Assembly (NCBI RefSeq): GCF_014202335.1
Contig: NZ_JACHGP010000019.1
Location: 1 to 64,000, forward strand
Reading direction: 5' to 3'
Source: Mycobacterium sp. AZCC_0083
GTDB taxonomy: Bacteria > Actinomycetota > Actinomycetes > Mycobacteriales > Mycobacteriaceae
Length of the DNA stretch: 64,000 bases
A program made the translations under genes and the position numbers. Of the stretch, positions 42,038 to 50,497 are shown piece after piece. Each line of letters opens with the position of its first letter. Within the stretch, counting starts at the first letter, position 1. The notes below the pieces were generated by a model. It was not told where the DNA came from and did not search any database. It saw only the letters and a program-made list of their open reading frames with translations.

Positions 42038-43441
42038 TCATTGGGCGGCCGATGTGGGGGTGGCGGGGCGTGCGTGCAGGGCTTCTCTGAGTTCCCACAG
42101 CGGGTTCTCCAGCAGTTCACCGAAACTGGGAAAGGGGTGTACGACGTCGGCGAGCAGTGCGACCGGGGTGGCGGCGCGGATCGCCTGGGAGATTAGGGCG
42201 ATCCACTCCTCGGCGTTTTGCCCCATGCCGGTCGCACCGATCACACACTCGGTTGCAGGATCGGCCAGCACTGTGATCCAGCCTGCGGCCTGGCCGTCGG
42301 TGCTGGATCGGACTGCGGCAGTGCGCATCTCCGAGCTGGCCGCGATCGGCTCGATACCGGCGCGCCGCGCCGAGACCACGGTGTGCCCGACTGAGGCCAG
42401 TGTCGGTTCGACGTAGACCGCGCGGGGAATCGCCGCGTAATCGGCACGAACGGCGTGCCCGCGGAGGTTGGCGGCCACCACGCGCCCCTGGTAGTGCGAG
42501 GTGTGGGTGAAAGCCGACTTACCGGTCACGTCGCCGATCGCCCAGAGATGTTCTGCACCCGCCACACGGCAGCGCTCGTCGATCGGAATGGCCGCGCCCG
42601 CGTCGAGGGTGAGACCCACATTCGACAGGCCCAGGCCGGTGACCTGCGGGGAGCGCCCGGTGGCGAGGACGATCTGCTCGACGAACACGCTCTGCCCGCT
42701 GCTCAGCTGCGCCTCGGCGCCGTCACTTCGCTTCGCCACCGCGGTCACGGTGGCACCGGTCTGGACCGCGACGCCACGTTCGGTCAGGGTCTGCTCGACG
42801 GTCGCGCTGGCTCGGGGTTCTTCGGTCGGGAGCAGGCGGGGACCGCGCTGGATCAGCGTGACTGCGGTCCCGAAGGTGGCGAACAGGAACCCAAGCTCGC
42901 AGCCCACCGCCCCGCCACCGAGGACCAGCATGCTGGAGGGAAGATCGGTGGTGCTCAGGGCGTCATCGCTGGTCCAGACCGGCACCGATTCGAGTCCGGG
43001 GATGTCGGGGCGTCGGGGTGTTGATCCGGTGTTGATCACCAGCTCCTGGTAGCGCAAGGTGCGCCCCTCGACGTCGAGGACTCCTGGACCGGCCAGTTGA
43101 CCGTGGCCGCGCACGAGAACCGCACCGGTGCGCTGCAGCGCCTCGGCGTTGAGAGTGTCGTCGCGCTGATGCACGATGGCGTCGCGTCGCTCGCAGGCCA
43201 ACCGGTATGCCTCTGCGGCGGGGACCCGTCCGGTGAACAGCGCTGACTGCTGGGGATCGGCGCCCAGATGCCAGACCCGCGCGGTGCGCAGCATCGCCTT
43301 GCTGGGCACGCATGCCACGAACGGGCATGCTCCGCCCACCCGTGACTGTTCGACGACGGCCACGGAGCGCTGTCCGACGGAGCCCCAGATCAGTTTCGCG
43401 CCGGCGCCGCCGCCCAGGATGACGACGTCGAATTCATCCAT
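42038..43441 (-). CDS. two-cysteine FAD/NAD(P) oxidoreductase (mercuric-reductase/DLDH-like)
   Basis: A 467-residue class I pyridine nucleotide-disulfide oxidoreductase. FAD motif VVILGGGAGAKL, redox-active pair Cys39-x4-Cys44 in GGACPFVACVPSKAM, NAD(P) domain MLVLGGGAVGCELGF, second FAD motif LWAIGDVTG and a C-terminal dimerisation domain. The C-terminal segment reads VVHPFPSFGELLENPLW where dihydrolipoamide dehydrogenase has HxHPTxxE; the catalytic histidine position appears to be Phe, so it is unlikely to be a true DLDH and more like orphan MerA-type reductases that act on metals, quinones or disulfides. The protein also lacks an N-terminal metal-binding domain. Confidence 0.85.
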   Translation of the reverse strand: MDEFDVVILGGGAGAKLIWGSVGQRSVAVVEQSRVGGACPFVACVPSKAMLRTARVWHLGADPQQSALFTGRVPAAEAYRLACERRDAIVHQRDDTLNAEALQRTGAVLVRGHGQLAGPGVLDVEGRTLRYQELVINTGSTPRRPDIPGLESVPVWTSDDALSTTDLPSSMLVLGGGAVGCELGFLFATFGTAVTLIQRGPRLLPTEEPRASATVEQTLTERGVAVQTGATVTAVAKRSDGAEAQLSSGQSVFVEQIVLATGRSPQVTGLGLSNVGLTLDAGAAIPIDERCRVAGAEHLWAIGDVTGKSAFTHTSHYQGRVVAANLRGHAVRADYAAIPRAVYVEPTLASVGHTVVSARRAGIEPIAASSEMRTAAVRSSTDGQAAGWITVLADPATECVIGATGMGQNAEEWIALISQAIRAATPVALLADVVHPFPSFGELLENPLWELREALHARPATPTSAAQ

Positions 43442-43488
43442 GATGCTTGGTCTCGTTGAACCTCATCGGTCGGTGCGGTGTGGCGGGA

Positions 43489-44388
43489 TCAGTTCGCCGT
43501 CGCCGTCGCCGGTGTGCTGGCCAGTGCCCGGGGCAGGAAGTCGCGGATGTATCCGCTGATCTCCTCGCCGTGGGTTTCGAGTGCGAAGTGACCGGCGTCG
43601 AGCAGGTGGAACTCGCCGTTGGGAAAGTCACGGTGGAATGCGTCCGCACCGGGGGCGCCGAAGATTTCGTCGTTCTTGCCCCAGGTGACGAGCAGGGGTG
43701 GTTGGTAGGTGCGGAAGTACTCCTGGAACGCGGGGTAGCCGTCGAGGTTGAACTGGTAGTCCCAGAACAGCTGCAGCTGGATGGCATCGTTGTCCTTGCG
43801 GTCCAGGCCGAGTTGGTCGAGCTGCCACGTTTCGGGTGCGATTCGGTCGAGCCGATCGGCGGGCACCCCGTGGGTGTACTGCCAGAAGGTGGTTTCCGGC
43901 GTGAACTTTTCGCGGACCCCGTCCTCATTGGCGGCGCGGTCCTTGGCGTGGGCGAAGAGAATGTCCCAGAACGGAGTGAAGCCCTCCATGTAGGCGTTGC
44001 CGCTCTGAGTAATCAGCGCAGTGATCCGCTCGGGGCGCCGGCTGGCGATCCGCAATCCGATCGGCGCGCCGTAGTCGTGAATGTAGAGGGCGAACCGGTC
44101 CAGCCCGAGGTGCTCGATCAGTCCCTCGGTGATGTTGGTGAGACGGTCGAAGCTGTAGGTGAACTGGGTGGTCGTCGGCATCGCCGAACGTCCGAAACCG
44201 ATGTGATCGGGCGCCACGAGGTGGTATTCGTCGGCCAGGGAGTTGATGAGGTTGCGGAACATGTGGGAGCTGGACGGGAATCCGTGCAGCAGCAGCAATG
44301 TCGGATTGCTCGGATCGCCGGCCTCGCGATAGAACAGCTCGAGCCCCTCGATCGTCGCCGTCTTGTACCGCGTGGCAAAGACATTCAT
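43489..44388 (-). CDS. alpha/beta hydrolase, haloalkane-dehalogenase/epoxide-hydrolase-like
   Basis: A 299-residue alpha/beta hydrolase whose nucleophile is an aspartate: IHDYGAPIG (Asp105), as in haloalkane dehalogenases and epoxide hydrolases. HGFPSSSHMFR provides the oxyanion region, APDHIGFGRS the following strand, WGKNDEIFG the acid and LDAGHFALE the histidine. The aspartate forms a covalent alkyl-enzyme ester, so an epoxide or alkyl halide is the likely substrate class. First gene of the leftward array; ATG 44388 lies 64 bases from the 22-bp palindrome and 115 bases from a 20-bp element shared with the other arm. Confidence 0.9.
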   Translation of the reverse strand: MNVFATRYKTATIEGLELFYREAGDPSNPTLLLLHGFPSSSHMFRNLINSLADEYHLVAPDHIGFGRSAMPTTTQFTYSFDRLTNITEGLIEHLGLDRFALYIHDYGAPIGLRIASRRPERITALITQSGNAYMEGFTPFWDILFAHAKDRAANEDGVREKFTPETTFWQYTHGVPADRLDRIAPETWQLDQLGLDRKDNDAIQLQLFWDYQFNLDGYPAFQEYFRTYQPPLLVTWGKNDEIFGAPGADAFHRDFPNGEFHLLDAGHFALETHGEEISGYIRDFLPRALASTPATATAN

Positions 44389-44451
44389 GGACGTCACCTG
44401 TTCAGGTAGCTGCCGTGACGATGCTCTCGGACCGGCAGGGCGGTGGGTGTG

Positions 44452-44473
44452 GTGGGTCGGCGCGCCGACCCAC
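44452..44473. promoter_or_regulatory. perfect 22-bp palindrome (candidate operator)
   Basis: Arms GTGGGTCGGCG (44452-44462) and CGCCGACCCAC (44463-44473) with no spacer. A spacer-less palindrome of this length upstream of a start codon is more like a dimeric regulator site than a terminator hairpin. Confidence 0.6.
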
Positions 44474-44502
44474 TGGAGCCCATCACAGAACCGGGCTAAG
44501 TG

Positions 44503-44522
44503 AATCCGGGATGAACCCCAGT
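44503..44522 (-). promoter_or_regulatory. 20-bp element, leftward copy
   Basis: Read on the minus strand: ACTGGGGTTCATCCCGGATT. It matches the element at 47561-47580 at 16 of 20 positions and points toward the leftward array, 115 bases before its first start codon. Confidence 0.55.
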
Positions 44523-44738
44523 GATTCAGCGCGGAGTCCAGGTTTGGATACGCACACACTCAATCCGCTTATGCACGAGAACCGCGCAACCGGCGCTGTG
44601 TGGTTTCGGGGTGCTTGAGGAGGCGACGCCGGTCGCATCGCTACGCAAATGGGCTGGTCAAGCTACCATGTCTTCGCACAGGGGAACCCCCGGGTGGGCG
44701 TCAAACAACGCCTCGGCCGGGCGACAGGTACGTGGGAC

Positions 44739-47552
44739 ATGATCGATGACCTGGAGCACTCGCCGGGCCCGCACCCGAAGAGCCTCATGGGGCGCGCTGA
44801 GGAATGCGCAATGCTGACCAAGCTCCTGACCGACGTGCGTGACGGCTTCAGTGGCTCTCTGGTGTTCATCGGTGAACCCGGCGTCGGCAAGACTCGTCTA
44901 CTGCGGTATGCGGCGGAGACGGCCGGCGATGTCGCCTCAATCCGGATTGCCGGAGCGCAATCTGAATTGCGGCTCGGCTTCGCCGCATTGCATCGCCTCC
45001 TGATGCCCTACCTGGGTCGTCTCGACAGGCTGGCCGGCCCGCACCGAAGTGCGCTGGAGTTGACGTTCGGCCTCGCAGATGGCCCGGCGCCGAATCGGTT
45101 TCTGGTTAGCCTCGCGGCGTTGGCTCTGCTCGCCGATGCCGCGGTGGAGCGACCGGTGATGTGCCTGGTCGATGATGCGCAGTGGCTGGATCAGGAATCG
45201 CTGGGCGTGCTGGGGTTCGTCTCCCGACGTCTGTACGCCGACCGTATCGGCCTGGTATTCAGTGCCCGTGAGCACACCGGGGATCTGACGGCGCTGAACG
45301 GGCTGCCGACCCGGCGCGTCGGTGCGCTGGATCCGGCGTCGGCTCATACCCTCCTCGACGAGGCCGTGTCCGGGCCGCTGGATCCGCGAGTGTCGGCGCG
45401 CGTGATCGACGAGACCGGCGGCAACCCATTGGCGATGCTGGAACTGGTGGGGGAACTCACCGCCGAACAGCTGGCGGGGCGGTTTCCCTTGCCGCGCCGA
45501 CTGCCGGTCGGGCGTCGGGTCGACGTTCACTTCCTGGCGCAGGTCGCCACGCTGTCGCCGGAGGCACGCACCGTTCTGCTCGTCGCCGCGGCCTGCGCCG
45601 ACGACGAGCCATCGACAGTGTGGCGAGCTACTGCGTTGCTGGGCGTCGCCGCGGCGGCGGCCAATCACGCTGTGCAGCAGGGGATCGTGTCTTTGGAGCC
45701 ACGCATCGCATTCCGTCATCCCCTCATCCGCTCGGCGGTGTACGACGGCGCGACATCCGAGGAGCGCCAGCGCGTGCACGACGCGCTGGCCACGGTGGCC
45801 GACCGTGACGGTGATGACGACCAGGCCGCCTGGCACCGGGCGGCCGCCGTGACGACTCCCGAGGAGACGATCGCCGCTGACCTACAGGCCTCCGCGGTGC
45901 GCGCTCAGCGCCGCGGTGGCTACACCATGCAGGCCGCGTTCTTGACCCGCGCCGCTGAGTTGTCGCCCGACACCGGCGCCCGTGCGCTGCGGTATCTGGC
46001 TGCCGCGCACGCGTATCTGGCAGCCGGTGACGGCTCACTGGCTGAGGCATTGCTGGACTTGGCGACTCCGGGACTCGACGACGCCGGCATGCACGTCGGG
46101 GTACAACGCTTGCGGGCAGCGATTTCGGTGTTCTTCTCCCGGCACAAAGACGCTCCAGCCATCCTGTTGGAGGCGGCGACGAGGGTCGAGCCAGCCGACC
46201 TATCTTTCGTCCGGCAGATTCTGTTCGATGCCATGCAGGCCGCGATCGTCGCCCGCCAATACACTGCAGGCACGACCCTCGCAGAGGTGGCGCACGCGGC
46301 GCTGGGTGCCGCGCGGGACCTCCGTCGGCCGCCCAGCGGCAACGACCTGCTGCTCGATGGTTTCGCCACCCGAATCGCCAGCGGCTACGCCGAAGCGGTG
46401 CCGCTGCTGCGAGCCGCCGTGGCGTTGATGTTCACCGACGAGGCCGCCGCCCACGTCGACATCCCGTCAACGATTCTGGGCTGGTTCGCCGCCGACGACG
46501 TGTGGGACGAGCAAGGTCGTCGGGCGATGTTCGAACGCGCCCAAGCCATCGAGCGCCGCCAGGGGGCCCTGGCGGCGATGCGGATCACCCTGGCCGGGCT
46601 CTCGACGAGCCAGGCCTGGGCCGGACAGATGAACGATGCCGAGAACAGCTATAGCGAGGCCGCTGAGATCTCGGCGCTGATCGGGGTGCCGCCGCCGGCG
46701 ACGACCGGGGTGCTGTTGGAAGTGCGCGCCTGGCAGGGCCGCGAAAACGAGAGCCGTGCGGTGGCATCTTCCACCGCGGACTGGGGTCGTCAGAAGGGCG
46801 CCGCGATCCTGGAAATCTTCGCGCTGATGGGTCTGACCGTCTTGGAACTCGGACTGGGCCGGTACCCGGAGGCGCTCGGATGGGGATTGCAGATACTCCA
46901 TGACGACCCGCCAGGCTTCGGGAACCGGGTGCTACCCGAGGTCGTCGAGGCCGGCGTACGTGGCGGAGACCGAGGCGCCGCCGAGGTGGCGCTGACCCGG
47001 CTGACCGAACGCGCCACCGCCGCTGCTACCCCGTGGGCTCTGGGTCTGCTGGCGAGGTCCCAGGCTTTGATGGCCGCCGACGCTGACGCCGAGCCGTACT
47101 ACCTGGAGGCCATCAGGCAGCTAGCGGCGACCGCGATGCGCACCGAACTCGCCCGTGCGCATTTGCTTTACGGCGAATGGTTGCGCCGTAGGAAACGTCG
47201 TCGCGACGCGCAGGTGCAGCTGCGCACAGCCTATGACATGTTCACCGCGATGGGAGCCGCCGCGTTCGCCGGCCGCACGGGTGCCGAGCGGCGTGCCGCC
47301 GGCCAGGCGACGGCTGATGCACCGCGCGCAGACAACCCGTTTGGCCTGACACCGCAAGAGGCCCAGGTGGCTCGCCAAGCCGGCGCCGGCGCAACCAACG
47401 CCGAGATCGCCAGTCGACTGTTCATCACGACCTCCACCGTGGAATACCACCTCAGCAAGGTCTTCCGAAAACTGGGCGTGACGTCGCGCCGCCAACTCGC
47501 GGCCGCCCTCGCCGCAGGCCTGGCGAGGCATCCCGGCATCACGTCACCATGA
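44739..47552 (+). CDS. LuxR-family large ATPase regulator (LAL)
   Basis: About 937 residues. N-terminal AAA-type ATPase: MGRAEECAMLTKLL, Walker A GEPGVGKTRLL, Walker B MCLVDDAQWLD and sensor region LVFSAREHTGDL. The middle (about 330-850) is helical repeat, TPR-like, as in MalT-type STAND regulators. The C-terminal LuxR HTH reads FGLTPQEAQVARQAGAGATN, then FITTSTVEYHLSKVFRKLGV. Ligand binding is expected to trigger ATP-dependent oligomerisation and activation of target promoters. ATG 44739 is taken since conserved sequence starts soon after; ATG 44649 is an alternative. Its central position between two divergent arrays marks it as the island regulator. Confidence 0.9.
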   Translation: MIDDLEHSPGPHPKSLMGRAEECAMLTKLLTDVRDGFSGSLVFIGEPGVGKTRLLRYAAETAGDVASIRIAGAQSELRLGFAALHRLLMPYLGRLDRLAGPHRSALELTFGLADGPAPNRFLVSLAALALLADAAVERPVMCLVDDAQWLDQESLGVLGFVSRRLYADRIGLVFSAREHTGDLTALNGLPTRRVGALDPASAHTLLDEAVSGPLDPRVSARVIDETGGNPLAMLELVGELTAEQLAGRFPLPRRLPVGRRVDVHFLAQVATLSPEARTVLLVAAACADDEPSTVWRATALLGVAAAAANHAVQQGIVSLEPRIAFRHPLIRSAVYDGATSEERQRVHDALATVADRDGDDDQAAWHRAAAVTTPEETIAADLQASAVRAQRRGGYTMQAAFLTRAAELSPDTGARALRYLAAAHAYLAAGDGSLAEALLDLATPGLDDAGMHVGVQRLRAAISVFFSRHKDAPAILLEAATRVEPADLSFVRQILFDAMQAAIVARQYTAGTTLAEVAHAALGAARDLRRPPSGNDLLLDGFATRIASGYAEAVPLLRAAVALMFTDEAAAHVDIPSTILGWFAADDVWDEQGRRAMFERAQAIERRQGALAAMRITLAGLSTSQAWAGQMNDAENSYSEAAEISALIGVPPPATTGVLLEVRAWQGRENESRAVASSTADWGRQKGAAILEIFALMGLTVLELGLGRYPEALGWGLQILHDDPPGFGNRVLPEVVEAGVRGGDRGAAEVALTRLTERATAAATPWALGLLARSQALMAADADAEPYYLEAIRQLAATAMRTELARAHLLYGEWLRRRKRRRDAQVQLRTAYDMFTAMGAAAFAGRTGAERRAAGQATADAPRADNPFGLTPQEAQVARQAGAGATNAEIASRLFITTSTVEYHLSKVFRKLGVTSRRQLAAALAAGLARHPGITSP

Positions 47553-47560
47553 CCCAAGTG

Positions 47561-47580
47561 ACTGGGGTTGTCCCAGGATT
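47561..47580 (+). promoter_or_regulatory. 20-bp element, rightward copy
   Basis: ACTGGGGTTGTCCCAGGATT, eight bases after the LAL stop and 94 bases before ATG 47675. Contains CTGGG/CCCAG arms with a five-base spacer. Matches the leftward element at 44503-44522 at 16 of 20 positions. Confidence 0.55.
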
Positions 47581-47674
47581 CGTCCGCGACGACGCTGTGC
47601 TGTGCTGGCCGAACCACGCGCCCTACGCGCGGACGGCACCCCGGTAGAACCTCATCGTGCGGAAAGCGATCGCC

Positions 47675-48517
47675 ATGCCCTTCATCTCGGTCGACGTCGA
47701 GAACACCACCGACATCGACCTCTACTACGAGGACCACGGAAACGGTCAGCCTGTCGTCCTGATCGACGGTTACCCTCTTGACGGGCATGCCTGGGAGAAG
47801 CAGATTCCCGCATTGCTGGCCACCGGATACCGCGTGATCACCTATGACCGGCGCGGATTCGGCCGCTCCGGGCGCGCCACCATCGGCTATGACTACGACA
47901 CCTTCGCCGCTGACCTCAACACCTTGATCGAAGTCCTCGACGTCACCGATGTCGTTCTAGCTGGATTCTCGATGGGCACCGGGGAAATCGGCCGCTACCT
48001 GGGCACCTATGGGCCTGCCAGGATCGACAAGGCAGTCTTCATCGCCGCCCTGGCGCCTTACCTACTGCGAACCGACACCAACCCTGCCGGTCTGGACGGC
48101 GCGGTCTTCGCCTCGGCCCTGGCCGCCGTGGTCAAAGACCGCTACGCATTCCTTCATCAATTCTATGCCGACGTCTACAACACCGACGAGACCCTCGGCA
48201 TCCGCATCAGCGGCGAGGTCATCGAAAGCTCCTGGCAGGCAGCATGTTCGGGGTCGGCGTATACATCGGTCGCCGCGGTGATCACGTGGACTACCGACTT
48301 TCGGACGGACGTCGCCAAGATCGCCGGATACGACATCGGCGTTTTGATCGTCCACGGGACCCACGACCGGATCCTGCCGATCGACGCCACCGCACGTCCG
48401 TTGCGCGCACTGCTTCCCCGCGCCGAATACGTCGAGATCCCCGGAGCGCCCCACGGTCTGCTGTGGACCTACGCCGAGGACGTCAACCACGAACTACTGG
48501 CGTTCCTCTCCCATTGA
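47675..48517 (+). CDS. alpha/beta hydrolase, chloroperoxidase-like, variant oxyanion motif
   Basis: A 280-residue alpha/beta hydrolase related to the enzyme at 40242-41066. TYDRRGFGRS, nucleophile Ser99 in LAGFSMGTGEIGRYL, acid in VHGTHDRILP and histidine in PGAPHGLLWTY complete the triad. The motif normally read HGYPL is IDGYPLDGHAW here, with Asp31 replacing the usual His beside the oxyanion hole, which may change the reaction. ATG 47675 is preferred (GGAAAG upstream); GTG 47657 is in frame. First gene of the rightward array behind a copy of the shared 20-bp element. Confidence 0.88.
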   Translation: MPFISVDVENTTDIDLYYEDHGNGQPVVLIDGYPLDGHAWEKQIPALLATGYRVITYDRRGFGRSGRATIGYDYDTFAADLNTLIEVLDVTDVVLAGFSMGTGEIGRYLGTYGPARIDKAVFIAALAPYLLRTDTNPAGLDGAVFASALAAVVKDRYAFLHQFYADVYNTDETLGIRISGEVIESSWQAACSGSAYTSVAAVITWTTDFRTDVAKIAGYDIGVLIVHGTHDRILPIDATARPLRALLPRAEYVEIPGAPHGLLWTYAEDVNHELLAFLSH

Positions 48518-48560
48518 GCCCGGTCACCTACACCCCGTCAGCACCTGAAGGAGCAGCCCG

Positions 48561-49196
48561 GTGAGCAAGCATTACGGCGCCATCGCGTTCACGGAGGCGG
48601 TCCGCGATGTCCAGCGTGACCACGGCAGCCACGCCTTCTACGACCGCAAACGGGTTCAAGGCACGGCGGTACCAGGTGCCGACGCGCTCACCGAAGACGA
48701 GAAGGACTACCTCGTCGAGCGGGACAGCTTCTACCTGGCGACCGTCAGCGAAACGGGCTGGCCCTACGTCCAATTCCGCGGCGGCCCTACCGGGTTCCTG
48801 CGTGTCATCGACGACCACACCATCGGGTGGGCTGATTTCCGCGGCAATCTGCAGTACATCAGCACCGGCAACGTCGCCGGCGACAACAGGGTTGCCCTGA
48901 TCGCTATGGACTATCTGCACCAACGCCGGCTGAAGATCTACGGCCACGCTCGCATCGTCACCGCCGAACAGGACCCCACCCTGGTCGGGAGCTTCGCCGA
49001 TCCCGCCTACGACGCCGTCGTCGAGCGCGCCGTCCTGGTCGCCGTCGAGGCCTTCGACTGGAATTGCCCTCAACACATCACTGCACGGTTCACCGCCGCC
49101 GAACTCGAAACACACCTCGCCCCACTGCACCACCAACTCGCCGGGCTGCGCGGCGAGAACGCCCAGCTACGCGAGAAGCTCAGCAGCGGTGAGTAG
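48561..49196 (+). CDS. pyridoxamine-5'-phosphate-oxidase-family flavoprotein
   Basis: A 211-residue split-barrel protein of the PNPOx-like superfamily: AFYDRKRVQGTAVPG, LVERDSFYLATVSETGWPYV, FRGGPTGFLRVIDDHTIGWA, GDNRVALIAMDYLHQRRLKI, YGHARIV and the terminal FDWNCPQHITARF, which is a family hallmark of the larger FMN-binding subgroup. The last 30 residues form a short coiled coil (HHQLAGLRGENAQLREKL). It probably binds FMN or F420 and reduces a small molecule. GAAGGAG precedes GTG 48561. It overlaps the next gene by eight bases. Confidence 0.88.
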   Translation: MSKHYGAIAFTEAVRDVQRDHGSHAFYDRKRVQGTAVPGADALTEDEKDYLVERDSFYLATVSETGWPYVQFRGGPTGFLRVIDDHTIGWADFRGNLQYISTGNVAGDNRVALIAMDYLHQRRLKIYGHARIVTAEQDPTLVGSFADPAYDAVVERAVLVAVEAFDWNCPQHITARFTAAELETHLAPLHHQLAGLRGENAQLREKLSSGE

Positions 49197-50460
49197 TTCG
49201 TCTTCACCCACCCACGACGGCGACGTGTCCAGTACACCCACCCCGGACGGCGCCACCCGCCCCGATCCCGCAGCGAGGGAACGTGCCTCGGCGTTCACGC
49301 TGTGGATGACGGCGGCGCTGATCGCCGGCGCCGCAGCGGTGATGCTGCTGGTTCTGGCCCGGCTGCGCCCGTCTCTACCGGTCGTCATGCCGAGCTACAC
49401 AGGATGGCACGGCGACTACTCGGATGTGGCGTCATGGGTTGCCTGGACGCTGGGTGACACCACCGAACCTGGTTACGCGCACTCCGCCCTGGCCGGTGCA
49501 ATGATGCTGCTCGGCGGCTACCTTGCACACCGGGCGTTCAGATCGAAGAAGCACTGGATGGGTTTTCCGGTCACCTCCGGCACCGGACTGTTCGGCTGGG
49601 CGGTGGGCAGTGCAGCCCTAGGACTGGTGCTGAGCAACGCGGCGTGGGGGTGGACGATCGCCGTGTCGGGCATGTGGCAGCCCACGTTCGTTCCGTTCGC
49701 CTCGGTTCCCCCTGCAATCGTCCTGGTCTACGGAGGCCGACGCTCCGTAGCGCTGACCGGCGCGATCCTCGGCGCCGCGCTGAGCACCCCCATCGCTTTG
49801 GTCGCGGTGAACTTCGGGTGCCGCCCCCTTGGTCTTCCCCCCGTGGTCGGGGCCACCACCGGCATGGCGATCAGCGCACTGATGGCGTTCGCGATGTGCC
49901 GGCACCTGCCGTGGATGCGGATCCCCACCGTGGTCGTACCGCGCTGCAGCGCGGGATTCCCGCACCACTTCGTCGACACCGGCCGGCAAGGGCCGCGATG
50001 GCTGTCGCGGCGGATCCTCGCCGACTTCAGCGACGCCCAGTTCATCGGCAACGAATGGGCCAGCGCCGGTCTGTTGGCAGGCACCGTGATCAGCTATCTA
50101 CTCAACCCCGCGATGGCAGGCAAGGTCGGCAACCTGCTACCCGAATTGTTGACGTCACAAGTCCTGACCGCCGCGCTGGCCGTCACGCTGTGGCACCGCC
50201 AGTGGGCGACCTACGTCTGGTATCCCACCTTCGTTCCCGTCGTATCCATCGCTCCGGCAACGGTGCTGGCGTTCGGCGGATCCGTCCAGGCCATCGTCGC
50301 CGGGGCCGTTCTCGGTGCGCTCATCGGGCCGCCTTTCGCTGCGGCGGTCGCCCGACGGCTGCCCTCGGACTTTCACCCGTTCATCGGCAACGTCGTCTCG
50401 ATGGCGGCTGCCACCGCGATGATCGTCACCGCCCTGTCCGTCACACCCGGCTTTGGCTGA
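49189..50460 (+). CDS. integral membrane protein with internal repeat, unknown family
   Basis: A 423-residue protein with about ten hydrophobic segments after a 35-residue Ser/Thr/Asp-rich tail. I do not recognise the family. An internal duplication is visible: residues 163-235 begin WQPTFVPFASVPPAIVLVYG and continue with GAILGAALSTP, and residues 344-415 begin WYPTFVPVVSIAPATVLAFG and continue with GAVLGALIGPP. FIGN occurs twice (286 and 398). Such inverted or direct duplications are usual in secondary transporters and channels, so transport of an island substrate or product is a fair guess. GTG 49189 overlaps the PNPOx-like gene by eight bases; the MOSC fusion gene follows after 37 bases. 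Confidence 0.75.
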   Translation: MSSSSSPTHDGDVSSTPTPDGATRPDPAARERASAFTLWMTAALIAGAAAVMLLVLARLRPSLPVVMPSYTGWHGDYSDVASWVAWTLGDTTEPGYAHSALAGAMMLLGGYLAHRAFRSKKHWMGFPVTSGTGLFGWAVGSAALGLVLSNAAWGWTIAVSGMWQPTFVPFASVPPAIVLVYGGRRSVALTGAILGAALSTPIALVAVNFGCRPLGLPPVVGATTGMAISALMAFAMCRHLPWMRIPTVVVPRCSAGFPHHFVDTGRQGPRWLSRRILADFSDAQFIGNEWASAGLLAGTVISYLLNPAMAGKVGNLLPELLTSQVLTAALAVTLWHRQWATYVWYPTFVPVVSIAPATVLAFGGSVQAIVAGAVLGALIGPPFAAAVARRLPSDFHPFIGNVVSMAAATAMIVTALSVTPGFG

Positions 50461-50497
50461 CCGCAACCGGATTGACTGCGAGAGAGAGGAGAACGTA

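Larger units (their letters stand above)
44389..44738. other. 350-bp divergent control region of the island
   Basis: Lies between the leftward array and the LAL regulator. Contains a perfect 22-bp palindrome (44452-44473) and a 20-bp element (44503-44522, read leftward) repeated upstream of the rightward array. Promoters for both directions are expected here. The regulator frame extends upstream to ATG 44649, so its right third may be coding. Confidence 0.6.
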
